The notes beneath the pieces are model-generated. The model saw nothing but the letters and a program-made list of their open reading frames with translations. It had not been told where the DNA came from and did not search any database. Positions 37,447 to 46,706 of a DNA stretch of 64,000 nt are shown piece after piece. The position numbers and the translations under genes are program-made. Each line of letters begins with the position of its first letter. Positions within the stretch are counted from its first letter, which is position 1. The stretch covers positions 1-64,000 of the forward strand of contig NZ_NGUP01000004.1 in NCBI RefSeq assembly GCF_002206625.1. The letters run 5' to 3'. This DNA comes from Polynucleobacter campilacus (lineage in GTDB: Bacteria; Pseudomonadota; Gammaproteobacteria; Burkholderiales; Burkholderiaceae).

Positions 37447-40341
37447 TTAGGTGGTGATTGCCGCCTGATTGAGCTTAGTATTATTGGTGCCATAACCCAT
37501 CACCTTAGCTACCTGCCCACCCTTCGCCAGCTTGACTGCGCAATACTTAAATTCTGGAATCTTGCCAAATGGATCTAAAGCAGAATTGGTGATCAAGTTT
37601 GCTGCAGCTTCATAGTAAGCAAACGGAATAAACACTACACCTCTTGGAGTGCCATCATCTCTACGCACATGAATACCGACTTCACCACGACGAGATTGCA
37701 CAGTAATCACATCACCAGCAGTAACACCTAGCTGAGTCATATCTTCGCCATGCATCGAGACAGTAGCCATAGGCTCAATCGCATCAAGCACAGTAGCGCG
37801 TCTTGTCATACTACCGGTATGCCAATGCTCTAACTGACGTCCTGTAATCAGCACAAATGGGTACTCGGTATCTGGACGCTCATTTGCAGGAATGATATCT
37901 GCTGGTACTAGCTTGACCTTGCCATCAGGAGTTGCAAAGGAGTCATCAAATACGATGGGGCGACCTGGGTCTTCAGCAGAAAGGCAAGGATAAGTAACGC
38001 TAGATTCTTTTTCCAGGCGCTCCCAAGTAATACCGTTTATAGCCCCGTGCATCGCTTGACGCATTTCGTCATAGACTGCAGCTACGCCGGCATCAGGGCC
38101 CTGGTAATTCCAATTCAGGCCCATCCGTTTTGCAATCTCTTGAATAATCCAAAGATCCGGCTTGGCATCGCCAGGAGGATCAATTGCTTTTTTACCCATC
38201 TGCACCATACGATCGGTATTGCTTGCTGTACCCACCTTCTCTGGCCAAGCACTTGCTGGCAAAACAACGTCCGCCAGTAAAGCGGTCTCTGTCATGAAGA
38301 TATCTTGTACTACGAGATGCTCTAAGGATGCCAATGCGTGACGTGCATGATTTAAATCGGGGTCACTCATTGCAGGATTTTCACCTTCGACATACATGCC
38401 ACGAATCTTATCGGGATCACTATCTGGGGCTGTGATCTTATGCATGATCTCGACTACGGTATAGCCAGGCTTTTTATCTAATGGCATACCCCAGAATTTT
38501 TCAAACCATGCATGCGCCTCTGGATTGTCTACACGTTGGTAGTTCGGGAACATCATCGGTATTAATCCAGCATCACTGGCGCCTTGCACATTGTTTTGAC
38601 CGCGTAATGGATGCAAACCAGAACCGGGTTTACCAATTTGACCAGTAATGCTCACCAGCGCAATTAAGCAACGCGCATTATCCGTACCATGAACGTGTTG
38701 GCTCACACCCATGCCCCACAGGATCATTGCCGATTTTGTAGTCGCAAACTCTCTTGCTACTTCACGCAAAGTTTCTGCTGGGATACCACAGATCGGCGCC
38801 ATAGCTTCAGGGCTATAGCCCTTGATATTTTCTTTTAAAGCTTCAAAATTATTGGCACGATTTTGAATGAACTCTTGATCAGCCAAGCCTTCTTCAATGA
38901 TCGTATAGATCATCGCATTAAGCATTGCCACATCAGTATCGGGTTTGAACTGCATCGTACGCCAAGCATGCTTACTGATCTCAGTACTGCGTGGATCACA
39001 CAAGACAATTTTGGCGCCACGTTTAGCGGCATTCTTAAACCACGTTGCTGCTACGGGGTGGTTGGCAGTCGGATTTGAGCCAATCAAGAAAATCATGCTC
39101 GAGTGCTCAACATCATTCACTTGATTACTTACGGCACCAGAACCAACGCCTTCAAGTAATGCAGCTACAGAAGAGGCGTGGCAAAGGCGCGTGCAATGGT
39201 CGACGTTATTGCTACCAAACCCAGTACGTACTAGCTTTTGAAATAAATAAGCCTCTTCGTTACTACCCTTAGCAGAACCAAAGCCAGCCAATACTTTTAA
39301 ACCGTGTTTGTCTTTCAGCTTCTTCAGGCCACCACCAGCAACTTCCAATGCTTCTTCCCAGCTTGCCTCACGGAAGATGCTAGACCAATCCTGAGGGTTC
39401 TGAGTGGCAGTCTCGTCTTTTGGGACGCCCGCCTTACGAATTAATGGCTTAGTAAGACGCTGTGGGTTATGAATGTAATCCATACCAAAGCGACCTTTAA
39501 CGCAAAGGCGATTATGGTTTGCTGGGCCATCGCGACCCTCTACACTCACAATCTTTTCATCTTTGACGTTGTAAGTAATTTGGCAGCCGACGCCGCAGAA
39601 TGGGCAAACAGAATCCACTTTGCGATCAACCATTTGCGAACCGATTAAACCTTTAGGCATTAATGCGCCGGTTGGGCAAGCTTGCACACACTCGCCACAA
39701 GCAACGCAAGTGCTATCACCCATTGGGTCATTGAGATCAAAGACGATTTCGCTATGAGAGCCGCGCATGGCGTAGCCGATCACATCATTGACTTGCTCTT
39801 CACGACAAGCACGGACACAACGGTTGCACTGAATGCAAGCATCTAGATTTACAGCCATCGCCGGATGGGATATGTCGTGCGCAACTTTCTCGCGACGCAA
39901 GGCTTTTAACTCTGGGCGCACTGTGACGTCCATGCGAGTAGCCCAAGTACTGAGCTCACCATGTTGATTCTGTAGTTCTTCTGCTTTGCTATCCCCTACC
40001 CACTTAAAGCCTACATCGGGCATATCGGAGAGGAGCATCTCTAGTACGAGTTTCTGACTCCTAACAGCGCGCTCGCTATTGGCCTTGATCTCCATTCCTG
40101 GGGTAGCACTTCTACAACAGCTCGGGGCTAAGGTGCGTTCACCATTAATTTCAACTACGCAAGCACGGCAATTGCCATCAGGGCGATAGCCATCTTTGAA
40201 GCACAAATACGGAATATCAATACCGTGACGTTTGGCGGCCTTGAGAATGGTTTCGCCTTCATAGGAAACTATGGTCTTGCCGTCTAGCTTGAACTCTACG
40301 GTTGGTAATTCGAGTTCTTTTGGATTGGTTGGTGCGTTCAT
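37447..40341 (-). CDS. fdsA: NAD-dependent formate dehydrogenase, alpha subunit
   Basis: Catalytic subunit oxidising formate to CO2 in the cytoplasm, 964 residues. Domains in order: NuoG-like N-terminus with [2Fe-2S] Cys in CFKDGYRPDGNCRAC; a His/Cys [4Fe-4S] region; ferredoxin clusters CIQCNRCVRACR and CVACGECVQACPTGAL; an FdhF-type cluster VCPFCGVGC; then the molybdopterin bis-MGD domains. The metal-ligand residue is Cys, not selenocysteine, in DHCTRLCH (near residue 385). The C-terminal molydop-binding domain (QLEHWHTGSMTRR onward) is complete. It is one base from the beta gene. Mo or W use cannot be read from sequence. Confidence 0.95.
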   Translation of the reverse strand: MNAPTNPKELELPTVEFKLDGKTIVSYEGETILKAAKRHGIDIPYLCFKDGYRPDGNCRACVVEINGERTLAPSCCRSATPGMEIKANSERAVRSQKLVLEMLLSDMPDVGFKWVGDSKAEELQNQHGELSTWATRMDVTVRPELKALRREKVAHDISHPAMAVNLDACIQCNRCVRACREEQVNDVIGYAMRGSHSEIVFDLNDPMGDSTCVACGECVQACPTGALMPKGLIGSQMVDRKVDSVCPFCGVGCQITYNVKDEKIVSVEGRDGPANHNRLCVKGRFGMDYIHNPQRLTKPLIRKAGVPKDETATQNPQDWSSIFREASWEEALEVAGGGLKKLKDKHGLKVLAGFGSAKGSNEEAYLFQKLVRTGFGSNNVDHCTRLCHASSVAALLEGVGSGAVSNQVNDVEHSSMIFLIGSNPTANHPVAATWFKNAAKRGAKIVLCDPRSTEISKHAWRTMQFKPDTDVAMLNAMIYTIIEEGLADQEFIQNRANNFEALKENIKGYSPEAMAPICGIPAETLREVAREFATTKSAMILWGMGVSQHVHGTDNARCLIALVSITGQIGKPGSGLHPLRGQNNVQGASDAGLIPMMFPNYQRVDNPEAHAWFEKFWGMPLDKKPGYTVVEIMHKITAPDSDPDKIRGMYVEGENPAMSDPDLNHARHALASLEHLVVQDIFMTETALLADVVLPASAWPEKVGTASNTDRMVQMGKKAIDPPGDAKPDLWIIQEIAKRMGLNWNYQGPDAGVAAVYDEMRQAMHGAINGITWERLEKESSVTYPCLSAEDPGRPIVFDDSFATPDGKVKLVPADIIPANERPDTEYPFVLITGRQLEHWHTGSMTRRATVLDAIEPMATVSMHGEDMTQLGVTAGDVITVQSRRGEVGIHVRRDDGTPRGVVFIPFAYYEAAANLITNSALDPFGKIPEFKYCAVKLAKGGQVAKVMGYGTNNTKLNQAAITT

Positions 40342-40342
40342 A

Positions 40343-42145
40343 TTAGGCTACTTCGTTCGGGAAATATTTCGCAATACAACGAATCGGATTAGGTGCTGCC
40401 TGACCGAGGCCACAGATAGATGCATCGACCATCACGGTTGCTAGGTCTTCTAAAGTAGCTTGGTCCCATGATTTGGCTTGCATTAATGTTGCCGCCTTAC
40501 CAGTGCCAACACGGCATGGCGTACATTGACCACAGCTCTCATGCTCAAAGAAGTGCATTACATTGAGCGCCATATCACGCGCTTTATCTTTATCACTAAA
40601 TACCATCACTGCTGCAGAACCGATAAAGCAACCATAGGGCTGCAAAGTATCAAAGTCTAATGGGATGTCATTCATGGTGGCAGGCAAAATACCGCCTGAT
40701 GCTCCGCCTGGTAAATAACCGTAGAACTTGTAGCCATCTTGCATGCCGCCACAGTACTCATCAATGAGCTCTTGAATCGTGATCCCCGCTGGAGCCAACT
40801 TTACGCCTGGCTTTTTGACACGGCCACTAACGCTAAAACTACGCAAACCTTTGCGATCATGCCTACCAAAAGAGCTAAACCACTCAGGGCCACGCTGCAC
40901 AATATCGCGCACCCAATACAAGGTTTCAAAGTTATGTTCTAGTGTTGGGCGTCCAAATAAACCCACTTGAGCAATGTAAGGTGGCCGCATCCGTGGCTCA
41001 CCGCGCTTGCCTTCGATACTTTCAATCATGGCAGACTCTTCACCGCAGATGTAGGCGCCTGCACCACGGCGTAATTCAATCGTCGGTAATGTAAATGGGG
41101 GATTTGCTTTAAGCTTAGCTAATTCTGCTTCGAGGAGTTCACGGCAGCCGTGATATTCATCACGCAAATAGATATAGCAAGCATCGATACCAACTACGTT
41201 TGCAGCAACCAATAAGCCTTCTAAGAAACGGTGAGGATCGCGCTCTAAATACGTACGGTCTTTAAAAGTTCCTGGCTCTCCTTCGTCAATATTGACGGCC
41301 ATCAGTTTTGGCGCTACTTGATCTTTCACAATACGCCACTTGCGCCCTGCTGGGAAACCTGCGCCACCAAGACCGCGTAAGCCAGAACTTTCCATTGCCT
41401 TAATGACGCTTTCCGCATCACGCTTGCCATCGATAATTTCTTTGGCAAGAGCGTAGCCACCTTGCGCGCGATAAGCCTCGTAGCCAACATAGCCAGGAGA
41501 CACTGCTTGATTTTCGCCTTGGTGGGAGATGCCCTGCTCTGCTAATGATGCTGGATCAAAGACAGCATCATCTTTAGCCATCGGCTGTGTTATTAAATTA
41601 TTCTTTACTGCGGCTTGCACTTTATCTGTCGTTGCAAACAGCACTGGATACTGATGTACTACCACTACAGGCGCTTGCTCGCAACGCCCAACACAAGGAG
41701 CTGCAATCACTTTCACTTTAGGATTGCCTAAAATTTCCGGGAGCTTTGCTAGTAGGTTTTGTGCACCAGCCAATTCACAGGCAATCCCATCGCATACGCG
41801 CACAGTGATATCGGCTACAGGATCGTTGCCGCGCACTACTTCAAAGTGGTGATAGAAAGTGGCTACTTCATATACTTCAGCCATCGGCAAATTCATTTCT
41901 TTTGCCAGTGCAACTAAATGACGATCATGCAAAGCGCGATACTCATCATTGAGCTGATGGAGATTTTCAATCAACAAATCACGACGATGAACAGCATCTC
42001 CAATCAGTTGTCGCACTTCTGCTAATGAAGCATCATCCGCTTGACGGCCCTTGAGTTTACTCTTGCGTCGAATGGTCTCCCTTAAATCATCTGCAGTAGC
42101 AACCGCAACGGCTTTAACTGCATCGGAAGGCTTTGGGTGATTCAT
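40343..42145 (-). CDS. fdsB: Formate dehydrogenase beta subunit (NuoE-NuoF fusion)
   Basis: A 600-residue electron-transfer subunit that passes electrons from formate to NAD+. Residues about 40-185 are NuoE/FdsG-like with a [2Fe-2S] site (CDGIAC and CVGRCE). The NuoF/FdsB-like part follows: GLRGLGGAGFPAGRKW near 252 and NIDEGEPGTFKDRTYLERDPH near 281 for FMN/NAD, and the [4Fe-4S] ESCGQCTPCRVGTG near 536. Separate genes encode these domains in Cupriavidus; the fusion resembles the two-subunit Methylobacterium FDH1. No FdsD- or FdhD-like gene is next to it. Confidence 0.93.
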   Translation of the reverse strand: MNHPKPSDAVKAVAVATADDLRETIRRKSKLKGRQADDASLAEVRQLIGDAVHRRDLLIENLHQLNDEYRALHDRHLVALAKEMNLPMAEVYEVATFYHHFEVVRGNDPVADITVRVCDGIACELAGAQNLLAKLPEILGNPKVKVIAAPCVGRCEQAPVVVVHQYPVLFATTDKVQAAVKNNLITQPMAKDDAVFDPASLAEQGISHQGENQAVSPGYVGYEAYRAQGGYALAKEIIDGKRDAESVIKAMESSGLRGLGGAGFPAGRKWRIVKDQVAPKLMAVNIDEGEPGTFKDRTYLERDPHRFLEGLLVAANVVGIDACYIYLRDEYHGCRELLEAELAKLKANPPFTLPTIELRRGAGAYICGEESAMIESIEGKRGEPRMRPPYIAQVGLFGRPTLEHNFETLYWVRDIVQRGPEWFSSFGRHDRKGLRSFSVSGRVKKPGVKLAPAGITIQELIDEYCGGMQDGYKFYGYLPGGASGGILPATMNDIPLDFDTLQPYGCFIGSAAVMVFSDKDKARDMALNVMHFFEHESCGQCTPCRVGTGKAATLMQAKSWDQATLEDLATVMVDASICGLGQAAPNPIRCIAKYFPNEVA

Positions 42146-42266
42146 AGTGTGTAATCTCTAATTTTTACTGGCATTGCATTTAAGCGTCTGAGCATCCCAA
42201 AGCTGGGCAAGATTGAACTTACCGTACTAGATATTCAAATAATCGCTCGATTTTGGGTTATTTCAC

Positions 42267-42307
42267 CCCTTAAGTCCTTGACGGCGCTCAAGGGAATTAA
42301 TTAAGGG
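42267..42307. other. Nested inverted repeat between lipoprotein and fdh genes
   Basis: Outer arms CCCTTAA (42267-42273) and TTAAGGG (42301-42307) enclose inner arms CCTTGA (42276-42281) and TCAAGG (42288-42293). On the minus strand the element lies downstream of the small lipoprotein gene and about 120 bases upstream of the formate dehydrogenase operon. There is no U-run. It could be a weak terminator, a regulator-binding site or an RNA structure. Confidence 0.4.
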
Positions 42308-42318
42308 TTTACCCTAGT

Positions 42319-42537
42319 CTATAAAAGGGATGGGGATGGCTTATCGCCTGGAGGATTAGAGTAATCGAGCTTACGCTCATATACCCGGGCTTTGAAGCAG
42401 TCTTGATAGCCCTTGCTACCAATCACCCAGCCAATAGAAGTGCAGTCGTCTTGGGCCGCAGATTCAATCGAGCCGCAGCCTGAGAGCATTGCAATCATGG
42501 TGGCCGCAAGGAGAATGGGTAGTTTTCTTAAATTCAT
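42319..42537 (-). CDS. Small outer-membrane lipoprotein, function unknown
   Basis: A 72-residue protein with a lipoprotein signal: Lys/Arg start, hydrophobic core and lipobox LSGC (Cys at residue 21). The mature 50 residues include two Cys (DDCTSIGWV and GYQDCFKARVYERKL), which may form a disulfide. I do not recognise the family. It stands alone on the minus strand between the formate dehydrogenase promoter region and the DUF1080 gene. Confidence 0.7.
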   Translation of the reverse strand: MNLRKLPILLAATMIAMLSGCGSIESAAQDDCTSIGWVIGSKGYQDCFKARVYERKLDYSNPPGDKPSPSLL

Positions 42538-42666
42538 ACCTGAAGTCTACTGGATTATTGAATGGGGGTTAAGGGAAAGTATTGACTTGTCATGTTTTGG
42601 CAAACTCAGCAACAATAATCATTGGAGGCAGCATTAAAAATCACAATATTCAATCGGGAGAACTTC

Positions 42667-43260
42667 ATGAAATCGACCCAGCAACGGATTGCAGCAATTG
42701 TCTTTTCTTTTGCCAGCGCCCTACTTTCCATCAACACTGTAAATGCCCAATCGTCTAGTGGCTATACCAACCTGATTGATGGGGTCAGCTTAGAAGGCTG
42801 GAACATTGTTGGCAATGCAAATTGGGTAATCGGCAACGGAATCATCGAAGGAAATAAACCGAATGGATTTTTAGTCAGCACGAAAAGTTATAAAAATTTT
42901 ATTATTCGCGCAGAGTTTTGGGCAGAGTCCAACACCAATAGTGGAATCTTTCTTCGTTGCCAAGACTCTACTAAGATTGCCGCAGCAACTTCATATGAGG
43001 TCAATATTTGGGATACGCGCCCTGGCCAAGAATATTCTACTGGAGCAATTGTGGATGTGGCTAAAGTAAATCCTATCCATAAAGCCGGCGGTCGTTGGAA
43101 TACGATGGAAATCGTTGCTAACGGCTCTGGGCTAAAAGTATCTATGAACGGCGCAGTAACCGTTGATGTGAAAGATAGTAAGTTTGCAGATGGGCCAATC
43201 GCTTTGCAATCTGCTGGCGGCACTATTAAGTTTAGGAAGTTAGAGATTAAGCCGATTTAA
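42667..43260 (+). CDS. DUF1080 (3-keto-disaccharide hydrolase-like) secreted protein
   Basis: A 197-residue exported protein with a signal peptide ending near residue 29 (VNAQS). The rest is one concanavalin-like DUF1080 domain: YTNLIDGVSLEGWNIVGNANW, then FIIRAEFWAESNTNSGIFLR, the YEVNIWDTRPGQEYSTGAI stretch, and GPIALQSAGGTIKFRKLEIKP. DUF1080 proteins include 3-keto-glycoside hydrolases, but a sugar substrate cannot be read here. I start at ATG 42667 behind GGGAGA; an upstream ATG would add 15 residues before the signal. It ends one base from the convergent HTH gene. Confidence 0.85.
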   Translation: MKSTQQRIAAIVFSFASALLSINTVNAQSSSGYTNLIDGVSLEGWNIVGNANWVIGNGIIEGNKPNGFLVSTKSYKNFIIRAEFWAESNTNSGIFLRCQDSTKIAAATSYEVNIWDTRPGQEYSTGAIVDVAKVNPIHKAGGRWNTMEIVANGSGLKVSMNGAVTVDVKDSKFADGPIALQSAGGTIKFRKLEIKPI

Positions 43261-43261
43261 A

Positions 43262-43612
43262 TTAGTGAAGTGTTATTTCGTAACGATCGCCACAGGCTAC
43301 AGGCCTTAAGGCCTTAGCCTCCTGTAGCATTTTGACTAAACCATAATTCGACATTGTTTTTAATGTTCGAGATAAGTTCCCCTGTTTTCTGCCGGTAAGT
43401 TCTGCTAACTCAGAAATCGATACTGGCTTAGATGCACGTATAACATGTAACAAAGCTCTATTTTCATCACTCAAGACCTGCGCCAAAGAGCGCATCGAGG
43501 TAAACCATATTTTTGGATCGCCTGCTTTCGGCTTTAGATCGCCTTTAGCAATGGCGAGTATGCGCGCCCTAATATCTTTTTGTGATGCAATCCCTATTTT
43601 GATTATTTTCAT
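43262..43612 (-). CDS. HTH DNA-binding protein (HVO_A0114-like antitoxin)
   Basis: A 116-residue protein with a winged helix-turn-helix in its second half (RALLHVIRASKPVSISELAE, then LTGRKQGNLSRTLKTMSNYGLV, about residues 52-95). It resembles the HVO_A0114/MarR-like regulators that pair with TumE-type toxins. Its ATG overlaps the TGA that would end the upstream TumE-like frame if one T of a T8 run were absent, which supports a coupled toxin-antitoxin pair. Likely roles are antitoxin and autorepressor (inference). Confidence 0.8.
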   Translation of the reverse strand: MKIIKIGIASQKDIRARILAIAKGDLKPKAGDPKIWFTSMRSLAQVLSDENRALLHVIRASKPVSISELAELTGRKQGNLSRTLKTMSNYGLVKMLQEAKALRPVACGDRYEITLH

Positions 43613-43966
43613 ATTTCTTTTTCCGCTGTTAAGGTCCTGTCAACGTCTTCAAAAAAAATCACACAATAGTTGGTGTGCGTCTCTGAACTCATATCGAATC
43701 CCTGGGTCAGTGGCACTTCGATGCTTGTGATCGTATGCCAGCCTTCTTCCAGAGTAACCCGATCTCATCTTCACAGAATGAGCATTGTCATAACCCAGAA
43801 TTCTTAAACCCTTTGGGTTGTGCAAAGTTAATGAATACCGCACCCCATGTGGCACTGCATCACTCGCTTGTACTTCCCAGGCTTCAATCTTCACCCAGTA
43901 ACCATCATCCTGATCTATGACTTCTTGATGAAGATCTAAAAGAGTCGCAATCCCACGTTTTCGCAT
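43609..43966 (-). pseudogene. TumE-like toxin gene with T8 frameshift
   Basis: Read from ATG 43966, the frame gives 105 residues ending LLCDFF at TGA 43649. It matches TumE-type (DUF6516) proteins: YSLTLHN, RILGYDNAH, DHKH, YEFRDAHQLL. A run of eight T (43658-43651, minus) ends the frame. With seven T it would read on as FFEDVDRTLTAEKEI and stop at TGA 43609, exactly overlapping the HTH gene ATG (ATGA). Family members usually have an FWxDV-type ending, so the second frame looks like the true C-terminus. This may be a disabled toxin, slippage-dependent expression, phase variation or a sequencing error. AAGGA lies directly against the ATG. Confidence 0.75.
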
Positions 43967-43975
43967 TCCTTCTAA

Positions 43976-43994
43976 TATATCACCTGATGATATA
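43976..43994 (-). promoter_or_regulatory. Inverted repeat operator upstream of toxin-antitoxin pair
   Basis: A perfect inverted repeat with 7-bp arms TATATCA / TGATATA and a five-base centre ends ten bases before the toxin ATG. It overlaps the expected promoter (TATATT lies inside it). Autorepression by the downstream HTH protein is a reasonable inference. Confidence 0.55.
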
Positions 43995-44026
43995 CCAAAA
44001 GTAACATCCCTACTTAAACGATGGCT

Positions 44027-44332
44027 TTACTTCGCCGGCGGAAATCCAACCTTTTGCTCCCACATATTATTAAAGACATGGATGATCGGTTTTTCATAAA
44101 CACCTGCTTTGGTAAATGGCTCATCCTTCAACCAAGTATCGACATCTGCCCTACTTGGAAAATCCATTCCTAATAAGCTGCCTACAACGGTTTTACCATC
44201 CTCTGAGGTGAGCGGCCCAGCAAAAGCCATCCGCTCCGCCTGCTGAGCAAGATAGGCGCGGTGCTCCGGTCTTACCTCTACTCGTAATTGTGCGGTGCCT
44301 GGTCGATCCATTAATAAGATTGCAAAAATCAT
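44027..44332 (-). CDS. YciI family protein
   Basis: A 101-residue dimeric alpha-beta barrel protein of the YciI family. MIFAILLMDRPGTAQLRVEV, RPEHRAYLAQQAERM and FAGPLTSEDGKTVVGSLLGM, followed by FPSRADVDTWLKDEPFTKAG, match the family and keep the His and Asp of its putative active site. Some members are hydrolases or dechlorinases; most have no known role. It lies upstream of the toxin-antitoxin pair on the same strand, about 60 bases away. Confidence 0.9.
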   Translation of the reverse strand: MIFAILLMDRPGTAQLRVEVRPEHRAYLAQQAERMAFAGPLTSEDGKTVVGSLLGMDFPSRADVDTWLKDEPFTKAGVYEKPIIHVFNNMWEQKVGFPPAK

Positions 44333-44390
44333 AGTGTCTCCATGTTGATTTTGTTTAATGAATTTCTAACTAGCATCTTACGGGAAGTAG

Positions 44391-44419
44391 AAATAAAGAA
44401 ACCATCCGAAGATGGTTTC
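44391..44419 (-). terminator. Rho-independent terminator of tRNA-Ser(GGA)
   Basis: GAAACCATC, tetraloop TTCG, GATGGTTTC is followed by TTTATTT on the minus strand, ten bases after the tRNA 3' end. Nine base pairs with a UUCG loop make this a strong terminator. Confidence 0.85.
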
Positions 44420-44428
44420 GATGCTACT

Positions 44429-44519
44429 TGGCGGAAGGGGCGGGATTCGAACCCGCGGTAGGCTATTAACCTACGCACGCTTTCCAGGCGTGTGACTTAA
44501 ACCGCTCATCCACCCTTCC
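44429..44519 (-). tRNA. tRNA-Ser (anticodon GGA)
   Basis: A 91-base class II tRNA with encoded CCA. Acceptor GGAAGGG pairs with CCCTTCC, the anticodon stem-loop ACGCCTGGAAAGCGT gives GGA, the long variable arm is GTAGGTTAATAGCCTAC, and the T-arm is GCGGGTTCGAATCCCGC. Confidence 0.97.
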
Positions 44520-44530
44520 GGAAAGGAATG

Positions 44531-44562
44531 ATTATACGTTTCCCGAAAGGGTTTTAGTCAGA
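44531..44562 (-). promoter_or_regulatory. Promoter of tRNA-Ser(GGA)
   Basis: A perfect TATAAT (minus strand, 44536-44531) lies 11 bases before the tRNA 5' end, at the right distance for a start just upstream. A weak -35 (TGACTA) is 18 bases further up, near the acs stop codon. Confidence 0.6.
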
Positions 44563-44567
44563 AGCGC

Positions 44568-46541
44568 TTAAAGAGCCTCTTTGAGTTGCTCCAAAATCGC
44601 TGGATTCTCAAGGGTAGAGGTATCTTGCGTAATTTCCTCGCCTTTAGCGATCACCCGCAAGAGGCGGCGCATGATTTTGCCTGAACGGGTCTTTGGTAAG
44701 TTATCACCAAAGCGCACGTCTTTTGGCTTCGCAATGGGGCCAATTTCTTTACCAACCCAGTTGCGCAGTTCAGTCGCAATCTTTTTAGCAGCGTCTCCAG
44801 TTGGGCGACCACCCTTCAGCACGACAAACACACAAATTGCCTCACCAGTGAGCTCGTCTGGACGACCAACTACCGCTGCCTCAGCAACCAATGGATTAGC
44901 CACCAAGCAAGATTCGATTTCCATGGTTCCCATGCGGTGACCTGAAACGTTCAAGACGTCATCGATACGACCAGTAATCGTGAAGTAGCCAGTGTCCTTG
45001 TTACGGATTGCACCGTCACCCGCCAGATATAAAGTCCCACCCAATTCTTCTGGGAAGTACGACTTCACAAAACGGTCCGGATCACCCCAAATATTTCGAA
45101 TCATAGAAGGCCACGGACGCTTCACAACCAAGATGCCGCCCTGACCATTGGGTACATCGGCGCCCGCCTCATCCACGATTGCCGCCTGAATGCCTGGCAA
45201 TGGCAAGGTGCATGAACCCGGAATCATTGGCGTTGCACCTGGTAATGGTGAAATCATGTGGCCACCAGTTTCGGTTTGCCAGAAGGTGTCGGCGATAGGG
45301 CAACGTGAACCGCCCACATTTTCGTAGTACCACATCCATGCCTCTGGATTAATTGGCTCACCTACAGAGCCTAAGAGACGCAAGGAAGATAAGTTGTAAC
45401 TCTTCGGATGCACAGCCTCATCATTGCTTGACGCTTTAATCAAAGAGCGAATCGCTGTTGGTGCTGTGTAGAAAATGGTTGCGTTGTGTTTTTGGATCAT
45501 CTGCCAGAAACGGCCAGCATTGGGATAAGTCGGCACACCTTCAAACACAATCTCAGTGGCGCCAACTGCAAGTGGGCCATAGGTAATGTAAGAATGGCCT
45601 GTTACCCAACCAATATCTGCCGTACACCAGAACACGTCGTCTGGCTTGATATCGAAAGTCCACTTCATTGTCAAAATTGCCCACAAGAGATAACCACCAG
45701 TGGAGTGTTGTACGCCCTTTGGCTTACCAGTTGAGCCAGATGTGTAAAGAATAAATAGTGGATGCTCTGCACTGACCCACTCTGGCTCACAAGTAGTTGC
45801 CTCATTGGCAGTTACTTCATGCATCCAGGAGTCACGGCCCGCAACCATCGGAATATTGCCACCGGTACGTTTGTAGACGATCACGTTTTTAATTTTTTCG
45901 CATCCACCTAATGCAAGAGCCTCATCCACAATCACTTTGAGTGGCAAAGCTTTACCGCCGCGTAATTGTTCATCAGCAGTAATCACTGCGCATGCGCCTA
46001 CGTCAACGATACGTTCTTGCAATGACTTGGCAGAAAATCCGCCAAACACGACCGAGTGAATTGCACCAATACGGGCACAAGCCTGCATCGCCACAATGCC
46101 TTCAATCGACATTGACATATAAATAATGACGCGGTCACCAGACTTGATGCCCATTTTGCGTAAGGCGTTTGCCATTTTGCAAACGCGCTCGAGCAGCTCT
46201 TTGTAGCTAACGTTGGTCACTGTGCCATCATCAGCTTCAAAAATAATCGCTTTTTTGTCACCTAAACCATTTGCGACTTGGCGATCCAAACAGTTATAAG
46301 AGGCATTAGTTGTGCCATCTTCAAACCATTTATAGAAAGGCGCTTTGGATTCATCTAATACTTTTGAAAAAGGTTGCTTCCAGTGAATATTCTCCTTGGC
46401 AAGACGACTCCAAAAACCGTCATAATCAGCATTCGCCTCTGCGCAAAGCTTGTTATAGGCATCCATGCCAGGAACTGCAGCACCCTTCATAAAATCTGCA
46501 GGTGGGTGAAAAACGCGGTTTTCTTGCTTTAATGGTTCCAT
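44568..46541 (-). CDS. acs: Acetyl-CoA synthetase (AMP-forming)
   Basis: Activates acetate to acetyl-CoA through acetyl-[23 protein letters not shown] near residue 266 is the P-loop-like AMP motif; [18 protein letters not shown] near 413, and the hinge and [20 protein letters not shown] near 528 follow. The C-terminal [14 protein letters not shown] near 613 contains the Lys that is acetylated by Pat-type enzymes in other bacteria. Length 657 is normal. It is monocistronic and divergent from the fumarase gene across 165 bases. Confidence 0.97.
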   Translation of the reverse strand: MEPLKQENRVFHPPADFMKGAAVPGMDAYNKLCAEANADYDGFWSRLAKENIHWKQPFSKVLDESKAPFYKWFEDGTTNASYNCLDRQVANGLGDKKAIIFEADDGTVTNVSYKELLERVCKMANALRKMGIKSGDRVIIYMSMSIEGIVAMQACARIGAIHSVVFGGFSAKSLQERIVDVGACAVITADEQLRGGKALPLKVIVDEALALGGCEKIKNVIVYKRTGGNIPMVAGRDSWMHEVTANEATTCEPEWVSAEHPLFILYTSGSTGKPKGVQHSTGGYLLWAILTMKWTFDIKPDDVFWCTADIGWVTGHSYITYGPLAVGATEIVFEGVPTYPNAGRFWQMIQKHNATIFYTAPTAIRSLIKASSNDEAVHPKSYNLSSLRLLGSVGEPINPEAWMWYYENVGGSRCPIADTFWQTETGGHMISPLPGATPMIPGSCTLPLPGIQAAIVDEAGADVPNGQGGILVVKRPWPSMIRNIWGDPDRFVKSYFPEELGGTLYLAGDGAIRNKDTGYFTITGRIDDVLNVSGHRMGTMEIESCLVANPLVAEAAVVGRPDELTGEAICVFVVLKGGRPTGDAAKKIATELRNWVGKEIGPIAKPKDVRFGDNLPKTRSGKIMRRLLRVIAKGEEITQDTSTLENPAILEQLKEAL

Positions 46542-46706
46542 ACTTCACAGCCCTCAATCAAATAATCAGTCGTCTATTTTTGCCAAAATGTCGCAAAATG
46601 GTGGCATTAGACACTCACGACACTCCAAGATAAGTGAAAACACCCAGGATTTGCTCTATGGCAAACCCTTAAAATAGCGCAAACCTGAAAAATTAAGCAG
46701 AAAACC

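Noticed and set aside
43967..44029. Upstream extension of the TumE-like frame
   Set aside because: The frame is open back to the YciI stop but has no ATG, GTG or TTG, and it would cover the operator repeat.
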